Shown one piece after another: positions 14,809 to 22,753 of a stretch of 64,000 nucleotides of DNA (within the stretch, counting starts at the first letter, position 1; every line of letters starts with the position of its first letter). The notes beneath the pieces were generated by a model. The model saw only the letters and a program-made list of their open reading frames with translations. It searched no databases and was not told where the DNA came from. A program made the position numbers and the translations under genes. This DNA comes from Oscillospiraceae bacterium. Lineage in GTDB: Bacteria; Bacillota; Clostridia; Oscillospirales; Oscillospiraceae. The DNA is taken from positions 59,641 to 123,640 of the forward strand of contig CADBKO010000002.1 in NCBI GenBank assembly GCA_902795345.1. Direction: 5' to 3'.

Positions 14809-16304
14809 CTTACCCCCTTATGGTAGAGCTTTTTCGACTGGTAGACCGGGTCGCAGGTCAGATTCGCGCCCAGCTTTTTGTATGTATTCTCGTCCACCTG
14901 GCTCAGCAGCACGGTGGAATGGACTTCCGTGTTTTTCAGATTCGGCAGCTGGTCCATGGCGGCCTTGGCCACCGGGTCAGAAACGGCGCAGACGCTGAGG
15001 GCGATCAGCACTTCGTCCGCGTGGAGCCGGGGATTGGAGCCCCCCAGCAGGTCCACCTTCAGCCGCTGGATGGGCTCGATGATGTCCGGGCTGATGAGGT
15101 GCCGCTCGTCGGGGATGCCCGCCAGGGTTTTCAGGGCGTTCAGGAGCAGGGCGCTGGATGCCCCCAGCAGCTTGGAGGTCTTGCCGGTGATGACCCGCCC
15201 GTCGGTGAGCTCCATGGCGGCGGCGGGCTCTCCCGTCTCCTCCGCCTTCTGCCTGGCGGCCCCGGCCACCTTCCGGTTTGCCGGGCTCAGGCCCGCCTGC
15301 TTCATGATGCTCTCGTTTTTCAGCACCACGGCCTTGTCCACGTTGCCCTTGCGGTTGGCGCAGGCGGCGTCGAACCAGCGGCGGACGATCTCCTTGTTGG
15401 CGGCATGGATCACCGCCTCGTCGTCGATGATGCAGTAGCCCGCCATGTTCACGCCCATGTCCGTGGGGGATTTGTAGGGGCAGGAGCCGAAGATATTCTC
15501 GAAGATGGTCTTCATCAGGGGGTAGATCTCCACGTCCCGGTTGTAGTTCACCGTGGTGACCCCATAGGCGTCCAGGTGGAAGGGGTCGATCATGTTCACG
15601 TCGTCCAGGTCCGTGGTGGCCGCCTCATAGGCCAGGTTCACCGGATGCTTCAGGGGCAGGTTCCAGATGGGGAAGGTCTCGAATTTGGCGTAGCCCGCGT
15701 CCACGCCCCGCTTGTGCTCGTGGTAGAGCTGGCTGAGGCAGGTGGCCATCTTGCCGCTGCCGGGGCCGGGGGCGGTGACCACCACCAGGGGCCGCTCCGT
15801 CTCGATGAAGTCGTTGCGGCCGAAGCCCTCCTCGGAGGCGATGGTCTCCACGTCGTAGGGGTAGTTGGGGATGGCGTAGTGCCGCCAGACCTTGAGCCCC
15901 AGGCCCTCCAGCCGCTTCTGGAAGGCTTCCCCCGCCGCGGCGTGGAGGTCGAACTGGGTGATGACCACGCTGCCCACATAGAGGCCGATGCCCCGGAAGG
16001 CGTCGATGAGGCGCAGCAGGTCCAGGTCGTAGGTGATGCCCAGGTCCCCTCGCACCTTGTTCTTCTCGATGTCCCCGGCGTTGATGACCATGACGATCTC
16101 CGCCTGGTCCTTCATGGTCAGCAGCATCTTCACCTTGCTGTCCGGCTGGAAGCCGGGCAGCACCCGGGAGGCATGGTTGTCGTCAAAGAGCTTGCCCCCG
16201 AATTCCAGGTAGAGCTTGCCGCCGAATTGACCGATCCGTTCCCGGATGTGCTGGGACTGGAGCTGCAGGTACTTCTCGTTGTCGAAACCGACTTCGTATT
16301 TCAT
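14805..16304 (-). CDS. DUF1846 domain protein
   Basis: This 499-residue cytosolic protein matches the DUF1846 family over its whole length. Visible marks are the N-terminal F-D-N-E-K-Y-L-Q-L-Q-S, a nucleotide-binding-like G-P-G-S-G-K near residue 180, and the conserved Y-K-S-P-T-D-M-G-V-N-M-A-G segment near 280. The family is common in Firmicutes and gut bacteria. Structures show a P-loop-like fold but no reaction is agreed. Placement directly upstream of pncB with a four-base overlap suggests a link to nucleotide or NAD metabolism, which is inference only. Confidence 0.88.
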   Translation of the reverse strand: MKYEVGFDNEKYLQLQSQHIRERIGQFGGKLYLEFGGKLFDDNHASRVLPGFQPDSKVKMLLTMKDQAEIVMVINAGDIEKNKVRGDLGITYDLDLLRLIDAFRGIGLYVGSVVITQFDLHAAAGEAFQKRLEGLGLKVWRHYAIPNYPYDVETIASEEGFGRNDFIETERPLVVVTAPGPGSGKMATCLSQLYHEHKRGVDAGYAKFETFPIWNLPLKHPVNLAYEAATTDLDDVNMIDPFHLDAYGVTTVNYNRDVEIYPLMKTIFENIFGSCPYKSPTDMGVNMAGYCIIDDEAVIHAANKEIVRRWFDAACANRKGNVDKAVVLKNESIMKQAGLSPANRKVAGAARQKAEETGEPAAAMELTDGRVITGKTSKLLGASSALLLNALKTLAGIPDERHLISPDIIEPIQRLKVDLLGGSNPRLHADEVLIALSVCAVSDPVAKAAMDQLPNLKNTEVHSTVLLSQVDENTYKKLGANLTCDPVYQSKKLYHKGVR

Positions 16305-16355
16305 AGGCGTCTGCGGCGGGAGAGCGCCGCTCCTCCTCTCAGGGCATGGGCCCTG

Positions 16356-17033
16356 TTATTTCATGAAGAGACAGAAAATGATGGGAAGGAACATGGCGGG
16401 CAGGAGATTTGCCACCTTGAGCTTGGTGATACCCAGCATATTGAGGCCCAGGGCGACGATGAGCAGACTGCCCGCGCAACTCATTTCCGCCACCACATAA
16501 TCGCTGAGGATGGGGGCGGCCCAGCGGGCCAGAAGCACGATGGCCCCCTGATACACCAGGACGAAAATGCCGCTGAGGCAGACCCCCAGGCCCAGGGTGG
16601 AGGCCAGGATGATGGCGGAGACGAAATCCAGCATGGATTTGGTGAAGATGGTCTCATGGTTCCCCGTGAGGCCGCTCTGGAGGGAGCCCACCACGGCCAT
16701 GCTGCCCACGCAGAACAGCAGGCTTGCGGTGACGAAGCCCTCCCCCAGGCGGCTGCCGCCCTTGCTCAGCTTCCGCTGGGCCCAGGCCCCCAGGCGTTCG
16801 ATGGCACCGTCGATATTCATAAGCTCTCCCAGGATGGCCCCCAGCACCAGGCTCAGGATGGTCACCAGGGTGTTGGTTCCCACCAGGCTGCCCTTGATGC
16901 CGATGTAGAGGACGCAGAGAGCCAGGCCCTTCTGCACCAGGTCCGCGAAGCGCTCCGGGATGCCCTTTTTCAGCAGAGACCCCAGGAGGCCCCCCACTAC
17001 GGCGGCCAGGGTGTTGACAATGGCGCCGATCAT
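16356..17033 (-). CDS. DUF554 family membrane protein
   Basis: This 225-residue protein is almost entirely hydrophobic, with about seven transmembrane helices. It begins M-I-G-A-I-V-N-T-L-A-A-V-V-G-G-L-L-G, the hallmark of the DUF554 family. The conserved S-L-L-F-C-V-G-S-M-A-V-V-G-S-L-Q-S-G-L-T-G segment is near residue 107 and is followed by a charged loop. The function is unknown and a transport role is usually assumed. Its start codon overlaps the prfB stop by four bases, so it is expressed with prfB. Confidence 0.88.
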   Translation of the reverse strand: MIGAIVNTLAAVVGGLLGSLLKKGIPERFADLVQKGLALCVLYIGIKGSLVGTNTLVTILSLVLGAILGELMNIDGAIERLGAWAQRKLSKGGSRLGEGFVTASLLFCVGSMAVVGSLQSGLTGNHETIFTKSMLDFVSAIILASTLGLGVCLSGIFVLVYQGAIVLLARWAAPILSDYVVAEMSCAGSLLIVALGLNMLGITKLKVANLLPAMFLPIIFCLFMK

Positions 17034-18130
17034 GCCTTCAGGCTCAGATAAGCGTTGATGAAGCCGTCGATGTCCCCGTCCATCACGCTACCGATGTTGC
17101 CGTTTTCAAAGCCGGTGCGGTTGTCCTTGGCCAGGGTGTAGGGCATGAAGACATAGGAGCGGATGGCGCTGCCGAAGTCGATCTTCATCTGCACGCCCTT
17201 GATGTCGCTGATCTTTTCCAGATGCTCCCGCTCCTTGATCTCCGCCAGCTTGGCCCGCAGCATCTCCTTACAGTTTTCCAGGTTCTGGAAATGGCTCCGT
17301 TCCACCTGGCTGGAGACCACGATGCCCGTGGGGATATGGGTCAGACGCACGGCGGAGGAGGTCTTGTTGACCTTCTGGCCGCCCGCGCCGGAGGAGCGGA
17401 ACACATCCATCTTGATGTCCTCGTCCCGCAGCTCGATCTCATTGCTGTCGGTGATCTCCGGCATGACTTCCACGGCGGCGAAGGAGGTCTGGCGGCGGCC
17501 CGAAGCGTCGAAGGGGGAGATGCGCACCAGCCTGTGTACCCCGTGTTCGCTCTTGAGGTAGCCGTAGGCGTTCTCGCCCTCGATCTTGATGGAGGCGGAT
17601 TTGATGCCCGCCTCGTCCCCGTCCTGCCAGTCCATGAGGGTATACTTGAAGCCGTGGCGCTCCGCCCAGCGGGTATACATGCGGTAGAGCATGCTGGCCC
17701 AGTCCTGGGCCTCCGTGCCGCCCGCGCCGGGGTGGAGGGTGAGGATGGCGTTGTTGGCGTCGTATTCCCCGGTGAGGAGGGTGCTGAGACGCACGGACTC
17801 CAGCTTCTCGGCAAACTTGTCGAAGTCCTCCGTCAGCTCCGGCAGGAGGCTCTCGTCGTTCTCCTCCAGGGCCATGTCGCAGAGGGTGTAGAGATCGTCC
17901 CACTGCTTCACCAGCCGGTCATAGGTCTCGCATTTGTCCTGCAGCCGCTTCATCTTCTGCTGGACCTTGGTGGCCGCGGCGGCGTCGTTCCAGAAGCCGT
18001 CGGCGGCGGTGCGCGCCTCCAGCTCCCGGATCTCCTCCCGGGCGGCGGTGAGCTTCATGCCGTCCTTGAGGGTCTCCAGCTGGGGCTTGAGGCCGTTGAG
18101 TTTCACTTTATATTCTTCAAATTCGATCAT
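17030..18130 (-). CDS. prfB: Peptide chain release factor 2
   Basis: This 366-residue factor recognises UGA and UAA stop codons and releases the nascent chain. It has the stop-recognition tripeptide S-P-F (in R-I-S-P-F-D) and the catalytic G-G-Q (S-S-G-A-G-G-Q-K-V-N). Most bacterial prfB genes carry an in-frame stop near codon 25 and need a +1 shift. Here the frame is continuous from the start, so that autoregulatory site is absent. The ATG at 18130 was chosen over the ATG at 18139 because AAGGAG sits about ten bases before it and only one or two bases before the other. DUF554 is translated from an overlapping start. Confidence 0.95.
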   Translation of the reverse strand: MIEFEEYKVKLNGLKPQLETLKDGMKLTAAREEIRELEARTAADGFWNDAAAATKVQQKMKRLQDKCETYDRLVKQWDDLYTLCDMALEENDESLLPELTEDFDKFAEKLESVRLSTLLTGEYDANNAILTLHPGAGGTEAQDWASMLYRMYTRWAERHGFKYTLMDWQDGDEAGIKSASIKIEGENAYGYLKSEHGVHRLVRISPFDASGRRQTSFAAVEVMPEITDSNEIELRDEDIKMDVFRSSGAGGQKVNKTSSAVRLTHIPTGIVVSSQVERSHFQNLENCKEMLRAKLAEIKEREHLEKISDIKGVQMKIDFGSAIRSYVFMPYTLAKDNRTGFENGNIGSVMDGDIDGFINAYLSLKA

Positions 18131-18186
18131 TGTAATCATTCTCCTTTGTGTGTTTTATTTCATGGGATAGCGGCAGGAGAAGCCAA

Positions 18187-19368
18187 CTATCCTTTTGTCC
18201 CTTTCGTCCCTTTCGCGCCGCCGGAGAAGTTTTTCAGGATGCCCGTCTCGATCTCGCTGCGGAAGGAGGTGCGCTGCCGTTCCCGCTTCAGGGCCAGGGA
18301 CACCATTTTGTCCAGCAGGGCGGTGTAGCTGAGGCCCAGGGGCTCCCAGAGATAGAAGGAGAGGGAGCCGGGGATGGTGTTCACTTCGTTGATATACAGC
18401 TCCTCCGTCTCGGCGTTCAGCAGGAAGTCGATCCGCGCCACGCCGCTGAGGTACAGGGCCCGGAAGGCCCGGACCGCCAGGGTCCGCACCTTCTCCCGCA
18501 GCTCGGGAGAGACCGGCGCGGGCAGCAGACGGCTCAGACCGCTCATGCCCTTGCCGCCGGAGTTCTTGGCCCCACCCTCGTATTTATCCCGGTAGGAGAG
18601 GATCTCGTCCCCCATGACCGGTTCTTCCACCTCGCTGGCCTCCGCTTCCTCCGAATCTCCCAGCACGGCGCAGTTCAGCTCCCGCAGGGGCTGCACCGCT
18701 TTTTCTGCCAGGACCCGGGGGGAGAAGGAGAAGGCGTAATCCAGGGCGTCGTCCAGGTCTTCGGCGCTGCGCACCAGGCGGATGCCCACGCTGGATCCCT
18801 GGTCCAGGGGCTTGACGATGAGGGGGAAGGGGAGCTTTGCCCGGATGCGCTCCACCATGGCCGCCCGGTCCTCCTCGGCGCGGAAGCGCAGGGCGGGCAG
18901 AACCGGCAGGCCGGAAGCGGCATAGAGCAGCTTCTGCGCATATTTGTCCATCCCCAGGGCGCTGGGGCCCACGTCGGACCCGGCGAAGGGCAGGCCCAGG
19001 GTGCGGAAATACCCTTGCAGGGCCCCGTCCTCCACATTGGTGCCGTGGACCACGGGGAAGGCCAGGTCCAGCACCGCCAGGGGCTTCGTTTTCAGGCCGA
19101 AGCGCCCGTAGGGCAGCAGGACGACCCGGTCCCCCTCCCGGGCGGGCAGGACGCGGGTGCATTTTTTCAGCAGGGCCGGGATGTCCCGGTATTCCTCGAT
19201 CCGCCCCGCGGCCTCCCCGGTGTAAAAGGCATGGTCCCGGGTGATGTAGATGGGAAGGACGGCATATTTATTCCGGTCGAACCGGGGAAGGGCCTGGAGA
19301 GCGGAGATGATGCTCACCTCATGCTCTACGCTGCTGCCCCCGAAGAACAGACCAACGGTGATTTTCAT
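18187..19368 (-). CDS. ddl: D-alanine--D-alanine ligase
   Basis: This 393-residue ATP-grasp ligase makes the D-Ala-D-Ala dipeptide for peptidoglycan. The N-terminal domain has F-F-G-G-S-S-V-E-H-E-V-S, the centre has the K-P-L-D-Q-G-S-S-V-G-I motif, and the metal- and phosphate-binding end has R-I-D-F-L-L and I-N-E-V-N-T-I-P-G. The omega-loop contains D-K-Y-E-G-G; the tyrosine at this place fits D-Ala rather than D-lactate specificity. The ATG follows GGAGG. The protein ends in an odd G-T-K-G-T-K-G tail. murF lies just upstream, as expected for the ddl-murF pair, with a class B repeat between them. Confidence 0.93.
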   Translation of the reverse strand: MKITVGLFFGGSSVEHEVSIISALQALPRFDRNKYAVLPIYITRDHAFYTGEAAGRIEEYRDIPALLKKCTRVLPAREGDRVVLLPYGRFGLKTKPLAVLDLAFPVVHGTNVEDGALQGYFRTLGLPFAGSDVGPSALGMDKYAQKLLYAASGLPVLPALRFRAEEDRAAMVERIRAKLPFPLIVKPLDQGSSVGIRLVRSAEDLDDALDYAFSFSPRVLAEKAVQPLRELNCAVLGDSEEAEASEVEEPVMGDEILSYRDKYEGGAKNSGGKGMSGLSRLLPAPVSPELREKVRTLAVRAFRALYLSGVARIDFLLNAETEELYINEVNTIPGSLSFYLWEPLGLSYTALLDKMVSLALKRERQRTSFRSEIETGILKNFSGGAKGTKGTKG

Positions 19369-19463
19369 GATGATACCTCCGATAAGCCTCGCAGAGTTCG
19401 CGCCCGCTCGTCGCGCGGAACAGGGAGCCGGCGCAGGGGATCGGCTGTTGCTTTGAAGAACCC

Positions 19464-19518
19464 CGACTCCCTCCGGCATCGCCTTTCGGCGATGCCGCCT
19501 CCCTCGGAGAGGGAGGCT
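19464..19518. repeat. Class B hairpin repeat between murF and ddl
   Basis: The unit begins GACTCCCTCC, has a GGCATCGCC / GGCGATGCC stem and ends CCTCCCTC...GAGAGGGAGGC, so inner and outer arms both pair. Related copies are at 32905-32958 and 50565-50617. It lies within a transcription unit and could affect mRNA processing. Confidence 0.75.
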
Positions 19519-19524
19519 GTGTTG

Positions 19525-21060
19525 TCAATAATTGTCCGGCAGATCGTTTTCCAGCAGGATGATGCGCCGGCCTTCGGCGGGGAAGGCGTCGGCCATCTGG
19601 ATGGCCTCCTCCACCGTGTCCGCCACCCGGATGTGCTCCTCCGGGAAGCCCGCCTCGACGAGCCCGGCCCGGATGGGGACGGACTGCTTCTTTCCCACCA
19701 GCACCGCCCGGTCGCAGCAGCCGGCGGCCTGGCGGCCGAACTCGGTGTTCAGCTCCGTCTGTTTTGCCCCCAGCTCCACCATGCCGGGGGTCACCAGGAT
19801 GCGCAGGCCCCGGAACATGCTGAGGGTCTCCAGGGCGGCCTGGGCCCCGGCGGGATTGGAATTGTAGGCGTCATCGATGATGAGCCGGTCTCCGCTGCCC
19901 CGCAGCTGCTGGCGGTGCTCCACCGCTTCCAGCCGCCTTACCGGCTGCTTTAGCTTTTCCAGGGGGATGCCCAGGGTGTTTGCCACGGCGATGGCGGCGG
20001 TGATGTTCTGCACATTATGCTTCCCCAGGAGCTTCGTCTCAAATTCCACGCCCCGGACGGTGAAGTTAAGCCCGTGCTCGTCGCAGCGGATGTCCTCCGC
20101 CCGGTAGTCCCCCCGCAGGGTGCCATAGCCCACGGTGCGCACGCTCACCTTCCGGTTGCGGATCTCCTCGTCGTCCATGTTGCCGAAAAAGACGCCGTCG
20201 GCAGGCAGGGAATCCGCCAGTTCGAATTTGGTCTTTACCACATTGGCGATGCTCTTGAAGCTCTCCAGATGCTGGGGCCCGATGGCGGTGACGACCCCCA
20301 TCTGCGGGTGCACCAGGTCACAGATCTCCTTGATGTCCCCCACGTTCCGGGCCCCCATCTCGCAGACGAAAACTTCGTGGGTGGGACGCAGGTTTTCCCG
20401 GATGGTGCGCACCACCCCCAGGGTGGTGTTGTAATTCAAGGGGGTAACCAAAACATTATATTGAACGCTCAGCAGCTTTTCAAGGAAAAACTTGACGCTG
20501 GTTTTCCCGTAGCTCCCGGTGACGCCGATGATCTTCAGCTCCGGGTCCTCCGCCAGGATGCGCTGGGCGTCCCGGATGTAATGCCGGTCCACGGCCTTCT
20601 CCATGGGCCTGTTCAGCGTGTCGGCTCCCAGGATCAGCCAGGGGGCGAAGACCAGGAAGAAGGACATGAGCAGCGCCCCGAAGGCATGGCCCTCCGGCGC
20701 AAAGAAGCCGAAGAGGACGGGGATCAGGCCGATCAGCAGGAAGGTGAGGCAGAGGCGCTTGACCCGGGCGGTGAACACCAGAGGCTTCTTCGCCTTTTTC
20801 GGCAGATTCAGGCCCGCCACAATGAGGAACAGCGCGGCGGCCAGGAAACAGCCCAGGTCCCCCCACTTTTTCACCAGCAGTACGGCCCCCAGCGCCCAGA
20901 CGGAGCGGAGCAGCAGCTCTTCCAGATTGTCCTTGATCCACTTCTTGTGGACGGGGTGCTTGTAGCCGTTGAGCTGGAACATGTGGACGTTTTTCCGGAA
21001 GAGGAGAAATGCGCAGATATAGTAACAGAGGGTCAGCGCCCCGAAGGCGGCATATGCCAT
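19525..21060 (-). CDS. murF: Membrane-anchored Mur ligase, MurF type
   Basis: This 511-residue protein has an N-terminal membrane region with about four or five hydrophobic helices (residues 1-150), followed by a full Mur ligase. The ATP loop is G-V-T-G-S-Y-G-K-T-S near residue 182, the centre has N-Y-N-T-T-L-G and C-E-M-G-A-R, and the ADP-binding D-D-A-Y-N-S-N-P is near 396. MurF adds D-Ala-D-Ala to UDP-MurNAc-tripeptide, so the neighbouring ddl makes its substrate. ATG at 21060 was preferred to that at 21066 because GGAGG is nine bases upstream. The membrane extension is not present in the usual soluble MurF, so a related membrane-bound ligase with another role is an alternative. Confidence 0.82.
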   Translation of the reverse strand: MAYAAFGALTLCYYICAFLLFRKNVHMFQLNGYKHPVHKKWIKDNLEELLLRSVWALGAVLLVKKWGDLGCFLAAALFLIVAGLNLPKKAKKPLVFTARVKRLCLTFLLIGLIPVLFGFFAPEGHAFGALLMSFFLVFAPWLILGADTLNRPMEKAVDRHYIRDAQRILAEDPELKIIGVTGSYGKTSVKFFLEKLLSVQYNVLVTPLNYNTTLGVVRTIRENLRPTHEVFVCEMGARNVGDIKEICDLVHPQMGVVTAIGPQHLESFKSIANVVKTKFELADSLPADGVFFGNMDDEEIRNRKVSVRTVGYGTLRGDYRAEDIRCDEHGLNFTVRGVEFETKLLGKHNVQNITAAIAVANTLGIPLEKLKQPVRRLEAVEHRQQLRGSGDRLIIDDAYNSNPAGAQAALETLSMFRGLRILVTPGMVELGAKQTELNTEFGRQAAGCCDRAVLVGKKQSVPIRAGLVEAGFPEEHIRVADTVEEAIQMADAFPAEGRRIILLENDLPDNY

Positions 21061-21062
21061 GG

Positions 21063-21815
21063 TCATTTGCCTCCAAAGAAGGAATCCAGCACCCGGAACA
21101 CGAAGCGGGGCTGCTCCAGATAGGCGTAGTGCCCCGCGCCCGGCACCGTCACCAGGCCCGCGTCGGGGATGCGCTCCTCAAAAACCTTCCCCATCCAAAG
21201 GGGGGTGTCCGCGTCCTTTTCGCCCCAGATCAGCAGGCTGGGGTTGGGGATCAGGGGCATCAGGTCCGTCAGGTCCCGGTTCACCAGCTTCACCAGGGTT
21301 TGCCGCATGAGAGGGGAGGCGGCGCGGTAGTCCGCCGAGCCCCGCTTCTGCCGCCAGGCCTCCAGGGCCTTGGGGAAGGGGGTCAGGAAGAATTTGCCGA
21401 TCTTATAGGCGGCGGAACGCAGCTTCTTTTTCGCCGTGGGCTTGGGGACCACCCCCGCCGCGTCCAGGAACACCAGCTTGCCGAATCTGACCTCCCTGGG
21501 CTTGGAGGTCAGCACCAGCATGATGCGCCCGCCGTTGGAATGGCCGATCAGGTGGGTCTCCCGGATGCCCAGGGCGGCCAGCAGCTCCAGGGTGAAGGCG
21601 GCGTATTCCTCCGCGCCCCAGGCTTCCGGCGGCTCCGGCGTCGCCCCGAAGCCGGGCAGCTCCGGCACAAAGACGCGCATGGTTTGTCCCAGGTGGGCGG
21701 CCAGATCCTTATAGAGCCCGGCATTGGTGCCCCAGCCCTGGAGGATCACCGCCGTTTCCGGCCCCTCGCCATAACATATGTAATTGACGGGGATGCCCCG
21801 GACCTCGACGACCAT
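21063..21815 (-). CDS. Alpha/beta hydrolase
   Basis: This is a hydrolase of about 250 residues with the alpha/beta fold. It has the oxyanion region L-Q-G-W-G-T-N, the nucleophile elbow G-H-S-N-G-G (serine), a late aspartate in I-W-G-E-K-D-A-D and the catalytic histidine in G-A-G-H-Y-A-Y. It could be an esterase or lipase; no substrate is suggested. The chosen ATG at 21815 follows a purine-rich stretch. An ATG at 21851 with AGGG close upstream would add 12 residues and cannot be excluded. A TATAAT-like box lies near 21875. The stop overlaps the murF start region, so this gene probably leads the murF-ddl unit. Confidence 0.87.
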   Translation of the reverse strand: MVVEVRGIPVNYICYGEGPETAVILQGWGTNAGLYKDLAAHLGQTMRVFVPELPGFGATPEPPEAWGAEEYAAFTLELLAALGIRETHLIGHSNGGRIMLVLTSKPREVRFGKLVFLDAAGVVPKPTAKKKLRSAAYKIGKFFLTPFPKALEAWRQKRGSADYRAASPLMRQTLVKLVNRDLTDLMPLIPNPSLLIWGEKDADTPLWMGKVFEERIPDAGLVTVPGAGHYAYLEQPRFVFRVLDSFFGGK

Positions 21816-22015
21816 GCCCTGCCCTCTTTTCGCCTGCCAATAATTACCCATATTACCCTAAAATAGAATTATACAACAGGCGGGCAAATATTACAATGCG
21901 GCGCGGGGAAATTTTCGGGGGCGGGAAAAGGAAAAGCGCCCCTGGGCGGGACGCTCTTGCAGGGCAGGGAAGGCGGGACGCCGGCATGGTGCGCGGACGT
22001 GGGGGCAGGGGGGAC

Positions 22016-22735
22016 AGATTGCCACAGCCAGCCTGCGGGCTGGTCTCGCAATGACGGGGGAGGGGACATCGTCCATCGTCCCCCGTAAACCCCCGTCTCT
22101 CGTCCAATAGTGGGGAATCCAATGGGGGCGGAGCCCCCTTGGTCGTCGGGGAGGGATTCCCAAGGGAACCGCCTCGAAATAGGTTCCCTTGGGCGCGCCT
22201 TTGCCTTCTTTCGCCGCGCTGCGAAAGAAGGTCGCTCCTGCAGGAGCGAAAGAACCTTCGTCCTGTCCCCGTCCCCGCCGCAGCGGGCAATCCTCCGGGC
22301 TTCTGCGGATTCGCCGCTCGCCTCTGCGATTTGGTTTCCTGGCCCGTCGCCTCCGGCGGGCTTCTTTCTTTGCTCGCCCAAAGAAAGAAGCGAAAGAAAT
22401 GCGCCAAAGGGAACCGCGTCGTCGCACGAGTGAATGGCCGGTATCCGGCTTTTGGCCGAATACCGGCAAGATTCCCCCGGCTCCTCCTCTTCAAATCGAA
22501 ACGGTTCGTTTCGATTTGAGAAGGACGTTTCGCCGGAATCTTCAAGCAGCGACCAACGGGAGCTGCGCCGTATTCCGGCGAATAAGGACGCGGCTGCGGC
22601 CCCCTTGAGATCCCCCGGGGATTACGAGGACGAGGGACGGGAGTTTGGACGGGGATACGGATTGCCACACCCGCTGCGCGGGTTCGCAATGACGAGGGAC
22701 GAGGGACGGGGGACGAGGGACGAGGGACGAGGGAC
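22016..22735. repeat. Gene-free patch of nested palindromes and dispersed repeats
   Basis: About 850 bases between the alpha/beta hydrolase and the XRE gene have no credible gene. They hold two class A copies (22016-22055 and 22658-22694). Perfect hairpins pair 22159-22170 with 22182-22193 (12 bp), 22205-22214 with 22221-22230 (10 bp), and CTTCTTTCTTTG 22361-22372 with 22379-22390 (12 bp). Smaller palindromes lie at 22124-22138 and 22233-22248. A hairpin-array-type copy is at 22493-22590, and short tandem GAGGGAC units are near 22690-22735. It appears to be a landing site for several repeat families. Confidence 0.8.
22493..22590 (+). repeat. Dispersed copy of the hairpin-array unit
   Basis: AAATCGAAAC (22493-22502) pairs with GTTTCGATTT (22508-22517). 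GAGAAGGACGTTTCGCCGGAATC, an inner stem GCAGC/GCTGC and ATTCCGGCGAATAAGGACG follow in segments. This is the same order as the last unit of the tandem array at 51108-51205, 28 kb away. Confidence 0.75.
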
Positions 22736-22753
22736 GAAAAGTGTGGAGCGTGT

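Noticed and set aside
18130..18139. Programmed frameshift site in prfB
   Set aside because: No in-frame stop exists in the early part of the frame, and the protein is complete in one frame.
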